From: an uncultured Clostridia bacterium
Lineage (GTDB): Bacteria; Bacillota; Clostridia; Oscillospirales; Acutalibacteraceae
Length of the DNA stretch: 5,354 bases
Direction: 5' to 3'
Assembly (NCBI GenBank): GCA_946628455.1
Contig: CAMOWP010000123.1
Location: 1 to 5,354, forward strand
Each line of letters begins with the position of its first letter. Position 1 is the stretch's first letter. The notes beneath the pieces are model-generated. The model had not been told where the DNA came from. It did no database searches and saw only the letters and a list, made by a program, of their open reading frames with translations. Shown piece by piece: positions 1-4,518 of the stretch. Position numbers and translations under genes: made by a program.

Positions 1-715
1 TGTATCTCTTGTAGTAAGAATAGTACTTTTTCTTCTCACTGTTAACGTCGTTAAGAACGAAGCCTAAAATGTTTCCGTTAATCTGCTGAAGATTGTTTAT
101 GGTAGTTCTTACGTCGTGCGTGTTCGTTGTATCCGTCTTGACAATGAGGATATATCCCGTTGTTTTATCCGCGAAAACGGTAGAATCCGTTACAACGTTT
201 ACAGGCGGAGTGTCAATAAATACGCAGTCATAATGCTCTCTTACAAAATCGAGGAGCTTGTTCATTCTCGGAGAGGAGAGAAGCTCGGTAGGGTTCGGAG
301 GGATTTTTCCCGCTGTGAGAACGGAAAGGTTTTCAACGTCAGTTTTGGAAACGGAAATGTTATCCGTCAAGCCTGCAAGGATTTCCGAAAGCCCGTTTTT
401 AACGGGGATTGAAAACATTCTGTGTATAGTCGGGTTTCTCATATCCGAGTCAATGAGAAGCGTTTTCTTGCCCATCTGCGCAAAGCTTACGGCAAGGTTG
501 ATTGAGTTAATCGTTTTACCGTTATTTGCAGTCGGGCTTGTGATAACGAATACGGGGCACTTCTCTCCCTGCTGGAGGAAAAGAAGGTTGGTTCTTATAG
601 CATTGTATGCCTCTTTAACAGAGAAGGAGGAATCCTGACAAAGAATTTTCTTTGTGTCATTCTGGCTGAAGCCGTTGCTTCTTGCAAGCTGTCTTCTTTT
701 TTCACGTCTAGTCAT
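1..715 (-). CDS. CpsD/CapB-family bacterial tyrosine kinase (BY-kinase), C-terminal end cut by window
   Basis: This is a cytoplasmic P-loop protein tyrosine kinase. The family autophosphorylates on a C-terminal tyrosine cluster and controls capsule or exopolysaccharide polymerisation with a membrane adaptor. From ATG at 715, 238 codons are visible with no stop. Residues 35-43 (EAYNAIRTN) match the family's oligomerisation helix. A Walker A loop lies at 61-68 (PTANNGKT, K67), Walker A' at 85-95 (TLLIDSDMRNP, D89 and D91) and Walker B at 164-171 (CVFIDTPP, D168). The last visible residues (231-238, YYSYYKRY) are the start of the tyrosine cluster. Family members are typically about 220-250 aa, so very little is missing. 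The start codon overlaps the end of the upstream adaptor gene by 8 bp, which suggests translational coupling. An in-frame ATG at 727 touches the AAGGGAG motif (728-734), so 715 (12-nt spacing) is preferred. A MinD/ParA-type ATPase is unlikely given the tyrosine tail and the adaptor neighbour. Confidence 0.93.
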   Translation of the reverse strand, partial: MTRREKRRQLARSNGFSQNDTKKILCQDSSFSVKEAYNAIRTNLLFLQQGEKCPVFVITSPTANNGKTINSINLAVSFAQMGKKTLLIDSDMRNPTIHRMFSIPVKNGLSEILAGLTDNISVSKTDVENLSVLTAGKIPPNPTELLSSPRMNKLLDFVREHYDCVFIDTPPVNVVTDSTVFADKTTGYILIVKTDTTNTHDVRTTINNLQQINGNILGFVLNDVNSEKKKYYSYYKRY

Positions 716-1538
716 TATTCTTTGCATCTCCCTTCATATTCTGTATATTTTCAAGCAGCGCGCTGCTCGGTTTCGCTATCGGGTCCTTCGGCTTTTCAAT
801 CTCCCCTTCGGCTTTTGGAGTTTCGGTTTCGGAGCTGTCAGTCGGCTCGATAGCCTCAAGCATAGGAACTGTGCCGAGCACGGGAAGCTCGAATTCTCTT
901 GCAAGGTCCTTAGCGTTGGTGATAGTTGAATCGAACATCTCATAGATAAAGAAGCCTGCAAATGAAAGCGCAAAGCCTGCCGCAAGGCCTATGAGAATAT
1001 TTTTTCTGATATTAGGCGAAATTGGGGAGGTCGGAAGCTTGGCAGTGTCAATTACGGCAATACCGCCTGATTTAACAACCTTGACCGTCTCAACGGGAGC
1101 TATCTTTGCGATAGCGTTTGCAATGTCAACGCAAAGCTGCGGGTCCTTGCCCTTAACGATAACCTTGAAAGCGAAGGTTCCGCTTTCAGCCTCAGCCGAA
1201 AGATAGCCTCTTATCGCCGAGCCTGAGCCGAGCTTAAGCTCCTCTGCAACCTTATCGAGAACGAGGTCGCTCTTAAGCGCGAACATATATGTTCCGACAA
1301 GCTGCTGAGCCGCCGTTATTTCGCTTTGTGTAATAGTCTGGTCTGTAGTAACTCTGTCAGGGTTATTATAAACGCAGAGGCTTATGCTTGTCTGATAAGT
1401 CGGCGTAACGAAAAAGTGCGTGTAAAGCCCTGACGCAGTTCCGAAAATAACTGTGATGATAGCGATGAAAACGAGCTTCGTTCTCATCATATAAAGTATC
1501 TTCCTAAGGTCTATGTCTATTTCTCTGGTTTCTTCCAT
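708..1538 (-). CDS. Wzz-type chain-length/BY-kinase adaptor membrane protein (CpsC/CapA/YveK-like)
   Basis: A 276-aa polysaccharide co-polymerase/adaptor. In this family the protein spans the membrane twice, its extracytoplasmic domain influences polymer length, and its cytoplasmic tail activates the partner tyrosine kinase. Visible here: a short N-terminal cytoplasmic segment with IDIDLRKIL (7-15), a first membrane segment at about 21-43, an extracytoplasmic domain at about 44-178, a proline motif before the second segment (PTSPISPN, 169-176), a second membrane segment at about 180-199, and the typical cytoplasmic motif ending LPVLGTVPM (218-226). After this comes an acidic, Pro/Glu/Lys-rich linker (about 230-258) and a short tail to residue 276. 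The start is set by GGGAGG (complement of 1545-1550), 6 nt before ATG. The gene overlaps the downstream kinase gene by 8 bp, and both probably use the promoter at 1591-1619. Assignment to the Wzz/CpsC family is strong; the polymer made cannot be told from this window. Confidence 0.92.
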   Translation of the reverse strand: MEETREIDIDLRKILYMMRTKLVFIAIITVIFGTASGLYTHFFVTPTYQTSISLCVYNNPDRVTTDQTITQSEITAAQQLVGTYMFALKSDLVLDKVAEELKLGSGSAIRGYLSAEAESGTFAFKVIVKGKDPQLCVDIANAIAKIAPVETVKVVKSGGIAVIDTAKLPTSPISPNIRKNILIGLAAGFALSFAGFFIYEMFDSTITNAKDLAREFELPVLGTVPMLEAIEPTDSSETETPKAEGEIEKPKDPIAKPSSALLENIQNMKGDAKNND

Positions 1539-1590
1539 AGTGAACCTCCCAATGCTTTATTTTTATAATTAAATATAAAGATACTTATAC

Positions 1591-1619
1591 ATTGTAACAA
1601 ATAGATAGTATAAAGTCAA
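1591..1619 (-). promoter_or_regulatory. Sigma-A-type promoter of the adaptor/BY-kinase operon
   Basis: Read on the minus strand, TTGACT (complement of 1614-1619) is followed after exactly 17 nt by TACAAT (complement of 1591-1596). Both hexamers are one base from consensus. Transcription would start near 1584, giving a leader of about 45 nt to the ATG at 1538. The DNA directly upstream of the -35 is a pure A/T tract (to 1653) that could act as an UP element. Confidence 0.78.
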
Positions 1620-1653
1620 TTTATAAATAATAAAATTATTATTAATAATTTAT
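1618..1653. other. 36-bp pure A/T tract upstream of the adaptor promoter
   Basis: There is no G or C between 1618 and 1653. The tract overlaps the outer edge of the -35 hexamer and extends upstream of it on the minus strand, the position of an UP element contacted by the RNA polymerase alpha C-terminal domain. It contains a perfect 12-bp palindrome, ATTATTAATAAT, at 1638-1649. An UP-element role is inferred from position and composition; an easily melted or curved segment bound by a nucleoid protein is an alternative. Confidence 0.5.
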
Positions 1654-1661
1654 GGAAAAGC

Positions 1662-1675
1662 TGTAATTTATTACA
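1662..1675. promoter_or_regulatory. Inverted repeat TGTAAT-TT-ATTACA, candidate operator
   Basis: A perfect 6-bp inverted repeat with a 2-bp spacer, centred about 50 bp upstream of the -35 of the adaptor/BY-kinase promoter and just beyond the rny terminator. This is a plausible position for an activator dimer. The sequence is AT-rich, so chance occurrence is possible and no regulator can be named. Confidence 0.3.
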
Positions 1676-1691
1676 AGTCAACGCCGCTGTA

Positions 1692-1727
1692 TAAATAAAA
1701 AATACGGGCAGTTCAAAACTGCCCGTA
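1692..1727 (-). terminator. Intrinsic terminator of rny
   Basis: An 11-bp perfect stem, TACGGGCAGTT / AACTGCCCGTA (1703-1713 and 1717-1727), closes a 3-nt loop. On the minus strand the stem is followed by a T-rich run (complement of 1692-1702). It begins 14 nt after the rny stop codon at 1742-1744. The plus-strand side has A residues and no immediate T run, so it works only for leftward transcription. It isolates rny from the polysaccharide genes downstream on the same strand. Confidence 0.93.
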
Positions 1728-1741
1728 AAAAATGATTTTTG

Positions 1742-3340
1742 TTATTTTGCAACGTCAGACGCTCTTGATTCACGGATAATATTAACCTTAATCTGACCCG
1801 GATATTCCATATCCTCTTCAATCTTCTTGGCTATCTCGTGAGCGACAAGCGGCATCTTTGCGTCGTCTATAACCTCAGGCTTAACCATAACTCTTACCTC
1901 ACGGCCCGCCTGAATAGCATACGCCTTATCAACGCCCTCAAAGCTTGTTGAAATCTCTTCAAGCTGCTGCAGACGCTTTATGTAATTTTCAATATTTTCG
2001 CGTCTTGCTCCGGGTCTTGCAGCAGAAACTGCGTCAGCCGCCTGAACAAGCGCTGCAACTACGGTTTTGCATTCAACGTCGCCGTGGTGAGCCTGAATTG
2101 CATGAACAACCGCGTCATTTTCCTTATACTTTTTAGCGTATTCAACACCAAGAGCAACGTGGCTGCCCTCCATTTCATGGTCAAGAGCCTTGCCGATATC
2201 GTGAAGAAGACCTGCTCTTCTTGCAGTCTTTTCATCAGCTCCGAGCTCTGCGGCCATAAGGCCTGCGATATACGAAACCTCAAGAGAGTGCTTGAGCACG
2301 CTCTGACCGTATGACGTACGGTACTTAAGCTTACCGAGAAGCTTGACAAGCTCAGGATGGATTGAGCCGCAGTTTGCGGAAATAACAGCCTTTTCGCCCT
2401 CCGAGCGGATAGTCTGCTCAACCTCGCGCTTAGCCTTGTCATACATCTCTTCAATTTTAGTCGGATGGATTCTTCCGTCCTGAATAAGCTTTTCAAGAGT
2501 AAGGCGTGCAATCTCACGTCTTACAGGGTCAAACGAGCTTACTGTGATAGCCTCAGGCGTGTCGTCAATAATGAGCTCTGCGCCCGTAATTTGCTCAATT
2601 GACCTGATGTTTCTTCCCTCTCTGCCGATAATTCTTCCCTTGATATCGTCAGACGGAAGAGAAACAACGGATACTGTTGTTTCTGCAGTGTGGTCTGCCG
2701 CACAGCGCTGAATTGCCGTGCCGACAATTTCTCTTGCAAGGATATCGCTCTGGTCGCGAATCATCTGCTCGTGCTCAAGAATACGTTTACTCTTTTCAAC
2801 ATCGAGCTCGCTTTCGAGCGACTGCATAAGCTGCTTTTTTGCTTCCTCCTGAGAGAGCCCTGAGATTCTCTCAAGCATATCAAACTGACTTTTCTTGATG
2901 CCATCGATTTCGGTTAATTTTTCATCAGCTTCCTTAAGCTTTTTGCTTAAGTTTTCATTCTTCGCTTCAAGGTTATCAGCTCTTTTATCAAGGTGTTCCT
3001 CGCGCTGATTAAGCCTTTTTTCCTGCCTTTGAATTTCGTTTCTTCTTTCACGAATTTCCTTGTCGGCATCGGAACGGATTTTATGAGCCTCGTCCCTTGC
3101 CTCCGTAAGCTGAGCCTTCTTTGAAGCCTCTGCTTCGGCTAAAGCCTCGTTAACAATTTTAGCTGCCTGGTGCGTTGCTGAATTAAGGTCCTTCTGAGCC
3201 TTTTTATCCTTTCTCAGCTCGCCGAGAACGAAGCCGAGCGCAAAGGCGATAAACGCTGTAAAAACAATAAAAAGAATAAGAACAACGTTACCCTTTAAAT
3301 CCTCCAGACCGTTTGCAGCGGTAAAAGTTAATAATTCCAT
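1742..3340 (-). CDS. rny: Ribonuclease Y (membrane-anchored HD-domain endoribonuclease)
   Basis: RNase Y is the main endonuclease that starts mRNA decay in many Firmicutes, cutting single-stranded AU-rich sites from the inner face of the membrane. The 532-aa product (B. subtilis RNase Y is about 520 aa) has the full layout: one N-terminal membrane segment (about 18-40), a long charged coiled coil (about 44-205), a KH RNA-binding domain whose GREG loop lies at 239-242 within GRIIGREGRNIR, and an HD domain with H351 and the catalytic pair H380-D381 in LLHDIGKA. H418-H419 and D436 are further likely metal-domain residues, and the conserved C-terminal domain ends near VNIIRES. ATG at 3340 is chosen because an AGGAGG lies 11 nt upstream; the frame is open upstream to an ATG at 3385, but that codon has no ribosome binding site. 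The gene appears monocistronic, with its own promoter and terminator. All key motifs are intact. Confidence 0.97.
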   Translation of the reverse strand: MELLTFTAANGLEDLKGNVVLILFIVFTAFIAFALGFVLGELRKDKKAQKDLNSATHQAAKIVNEALAEAEASKKAQLTEARDEAHKIRSDADKEIRERRNEIQRQEKRLNQREEHLDKRADNLEAKNENLSKKLKEADEKLTEIDGIKKSQFDMLERISGLSQEEAKKQLMQSLESELDVEKSKRILEHEQMIRDQSDILAREIVGTAIQRCAADHTAETTVSVVSLPSDDIKGRIIGREGRNIRSIEQITGAELIIDDTPEAITVSSFDPVRREIARLTLEKLIQDGRIHPTKIEEMYDKAKREVEQTIRSEGEKAVISANCGSIHPELVKLLGKLKYRTSYGQSVLKHSLEVSYIAGLMAAELGADEKTARRAGLLHDIGKALDHEMEGSHVALGVEYAKKYKENDAVVHAIQAHHGDVECKTVVAALVQAADAVSAARPGARRENIENYIKRLQQLEEISTSFEGVDKAYAIQAGREVRVMVKPEVIDDAKMPLVAHEIAKKIEEDMEYPGQIKVNIIRESRASDVAK

Positions 3341-3357
3341 AATCAATAGCACCTCCT
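3338..3357 (-). promoter_or_regulatory. Ribosome binding site deciding the rny start
   Basis: A perfect AGGAGG (complement of 3352-3357) precedes the ATG at 3340 by 11 nt. An in-frame TTG at 3346 lies only 5 nt away and would add two residues. The spacing is slightly long for ATG and short for TTG; ATG is preferred by codon strength. The longer reading from ATG 3385 would place this ribosome binding site inside the coding sequence and is rejected. Confidence 0.8.
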
Positions 3358-3378
3358 TCTGTCTAAATTTTTCATCAA

Positions 3379-3397
3379 GAAGCATTGACAGTGCTTC
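3379..3397 (-). other. Small stem-loop in the rny leader
   Basis: GAAGCA (3379-3384) and TGCTTC (3392-3397) form a 6-bp stem around a 7-nt loop, ending about 20 nt before the rny AGGAGG on the minus strand. It has no T run, so it is not a terminator. It could affect leader stability or ribosome access; this is inferred from position only. Confidence 0.4.
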
Positions 3398-3424
3398 AGG
3401 TTCATTTCATCAGAAAAGGTACAG

Positions 3425-3495
3425 TTATCAAATCTGCAAATAACAGTAAAAATGCGTCAGTGAAAACAAAATATTCAGAATACAACATTTGATAA
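3425..3495 (-). other. Long-range inverted repeat in the rny leader
   Basis: TTATCAAAT at 3425-3433 and ATTTGATAA at 3487-3495 are perfect 9-bp reverse complements, 53 nt apart. In the transcript they would pair the extreme 5' end of the leader with a site about 85 nt before the start codon, enclosing a U-rich loop. The stem is AU-rich and thus weak. Possible roles are a 5' stabiliser or a site for self-cleavage by RNase Y; neither is shown by the sequence. Confidence 0.4.
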
Positions 3496-3512
3496 TATAA
3501 ATTTTCTATAGT

Positions 3513-3541
3513 ATATTACACCTATATCTTGTATTTGTCAA
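3513..3541 (-). promoter_or_regulatory. Sigma-A-type promoter of rny
   Basis: On the minus strand a perfect TTGACA (complement of 3536-3541) is followed after 17 nt by TAATAT (complement of 3513-3518). Transcription would start near 3505, giving a leader of about 165 nt to the ATG at 3340, which is long for a housekeeping gene. The 8-bp repeat ATATTACA occurs at 3513-3520, over the -10, and again 33 bp upstream at 3546-3553. Confidence 0.8.
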
Positions 3542-3633
3542 GAAAATATTACAATTAGTAACAAATTGTTAAGGATTCGCACAGCATTGCCGAATTTTGC
3601 AACAATAACCGGGGCGCAGGCTACTGATAATAG

Positions 3634-3653
3634 GGAAAAATTTTCCGAAAATT
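3634..3653. promoter_or_regulatory. Overlapping palindromes, candidate operator
   Basis: GGAAAA-A-TTTTCC (3634-3646) overlaps AATTTTC-C-GAAAATT (3639-3653), each perfect around a single central base. The pair sits between the divergent promoters, about 95 bp from the rny -35 and 50-70 bp upstream of the regulator's -35/-10 region. Overlapping dyads can be alternative binding frames for one dimeric regulator. The sequence is A/T-rich, so this is a candidate only. The run of T at 3656-3662 is unlikely to make it a terminator because the hairpin would have almost no GC pairs. Confidence 0.35.
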
Positions 3654-3704
3654 AAGTTTTTTCAAAAAAATTATAAATTCAAATTAAAATTATGAACAAA
3701 GCTA

Positions 3705-3731
3705 TTGTAAATTGTGATTAAATGGTATAAA
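3705..3731 (+). promoter_or_regulatory. Extended -10 promoter of the two-component operon
   Basis: TGGTATAAA at 3723-3731 fits an extended -10 (TG, one base, then a TATAAT-like hexamer). A weak TTGTAA lies at 3705-3710, but with only 15 nt spacing, so recognition probably depends on the TG extension or on an activator. The predicted start near 3738 gives a leader of about 83 nt. Confidence 0.55.
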
Positions 3732-3739
3732 ATTAATGC

Positions 3740-3767
3740 TGAATAACTATATATACACAGTTATTCA
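3740..3767 (+). promoter_or_regulatory. Hairpin/inverted repeat at the 5' end of the response-regulator leader
   Basis: TGAATAACT (3740-3748) and AGTTATTCA (3759-3767) are perfect 9-bp reverse complements around a 10-nt loop. It begins within a few bases of the predicted transcription start. It has no T run after it, so it is not a terminator; a 5'-end mRNA stabiliser or a repressor/autoregulator operator fits the position. Confidence 0.5.
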
Positions 3768-3820
3768 AAACGCATATTCCTGTAAATCATTGAAATTTTA
3801 TATAAAAGGAGACAGAATTT

Positions 3821-4513
3821 ATGGCAAAGATTTTAGTAGTGGACGACGATTTAAACATCTGCGAATTGCTCAAGCTTTATCTTGAAAACGACGGTTACAC
3901 CGTTTTTACAGCTAACGACGGACAGGCTGCGGTTGACGCCTTTAAAAACAAAACGCCCGACCTTATTCTTCTTGACATTATGCTTCCGAAAATGGACGGC
4001 TGGCAGGTATGCAGAGAAATAAGGAAGACCTCCTCCGCGCCGATTATTATGCTCACCGCTAAGGGTGAAACCTTTGACAAGGTGCTCGGCCTTGAGCTCG
4101 GCGCTGACGATTACGTTGTAAAGCCGTTTGACGCAAAAGAGGTTATGGCAAGAGTCAAAGCCGTTCTCCGCCGCACCAAGGGCGAAACGGAGGCTCCCGA
4201 GGCAGACAACAAAACCGTTATTTACGATAACCTTGAAATCAATATCACAAATTACGAAATGAAGGTTAAGGGCGTGCCCGTTGACACACCTCCGAAAGAG
4301 CTTGAGCTCATATATCATTTCGCGTCAAACCCGAACAGAGTTTACACGCGCGACCAGCTGCTTGACGAGGTTTGGGGCTTTGATTACTACGGCGACTCAA
4401 GAACTGTTGACGTTCACGTTAAAAGACTGCGTGAAAAGCTTGAGGGAGTTTCGGACAAATGGACTCTTAAGACAGTCTGGGGCGTAGGCTACAAATTTGA
4501 AACGAAAGACTGA
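3821..4513 (+). CDS. OmpR/PhoB-family response regulator transcription factor
   Basis: A 230-aa two-component DNA-binding regulator, full length for the family. The receiver domain (about 3-115) has the acidic pair D9-D10 in VVDDD, the phosphoacceptor D52 in LLDIMLP, T79 in LTAKG, the switch residue Y98 and the invariant K101 in KPFD. A linker rich in Glu, Ala and Pro (about 119-130) joins a winged-helix DNA-binding domain (about 131-227); its recognition helix is around SRTVDVHVKRLREKL (193-207), followed by the wing near VWGVGYKF. It resembles the RegX3/PhoP/ResD group, but the regulon cannot be assigned from sequence. AAGGAG at 3806-3811 lies 9 nt before the ATG, so the start is secure. 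The sensor kinase gene follows after 5 nt, so the two are co-transcribed and the kinase is its likely phosphodonor. No residues required for phosphorylation are missing. Confidence 0.96.
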   Translation: MAKILVVDDDLNICELLKLYLENDGYTVFTANDGQAAVDAFKNKTPDLILLDIMLPKMDGWQVCREIRKTSSAPIIMLTAKGETFDKVLGLELGADDYVVKPFDAKEVMARVKAVLRRTKGETEAPEADNKTVIYDNLEINITNYEMKVKGVPVDTPPKELELIYHFASNPNRVYTRDQLLDEVWGFDYYGDSRTVDVHVKRLREKLEGVSDKWTLKTVWGVGYKFETKD

Positions 4514-4518
4514 TATTA

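Larger units (their letters stand above)
3341..3820. other. 480-bp divergent intergenic region between rny and the two-component operon
   Basis: No convincing gene lies here. The rny side holds its leader and promoter; the regulator side holds an extended -10 promoter, a hairpin and a ribosome binding site. Between the promoters lie small palindromes: TAACA-AAT-TGTTA at 3559-3571, and two overlapping ones at 3634-3646 and 3639-3653. There is also a GC-rich patch (about 3609-3622) in otherwise AT-rich DNA. The stretch from 3654 to 3700 is A/T-rich with no clear structure. Confidence 0.7.

Noticed and set aside
116..929. Plus-strand open frames across the polysaccharide genes
   Set aside because: They are antisense shadows of two well-supported minus-strand genes, with no recognisable domains or ribosome binding sites.
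1676..1681. Second TTGACT as an additional -35 for the polysaccharide operon
   Set aside because: No acceptable -10 occurs 16-18 nt downstream on the minus strand.
3341..3385. Longer rny start at ATG 3385 adding 15 residues
   Set aside because: There is no ribosome binding site before it, it sits in the loop of a small hairpin, and the clear AGGAGG lies downstream, at the correct side of ATG 3340. The family begins close to its membrane segment.
3402..3488. A 28-codon ORF on the minus strand in the rny leader (ATG at 3488, TGA at 3402-3404), hydrophobic product
   Set aside because: It has no ribosome binding site, begins only about 17 nt after the predicted transcript start, and one 28-codon run in AT-rich DNA is not surprising. 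Conservation in relatives would be needed to revive it.
3639..3662. Possible terminator: palindrome followed by a T run
   Set aside because: The stem has only one or two GC pairs and its dyad leaves too short a loop unless pairs are lost. No gene ends just upstream on the plus strand.
3692..3721. A 9-codon ORF on the plus strand upstream of the response regulator
   Set aside because: It has no ribosome binding site and lies upstream of the predicted transcription start.
3851..4318. A 155-codon minus-strand open frame across the response regulator
   Set aside because: It lies entirely opposite a full-length regulator with all family motifs, and its translation shows no known domain.
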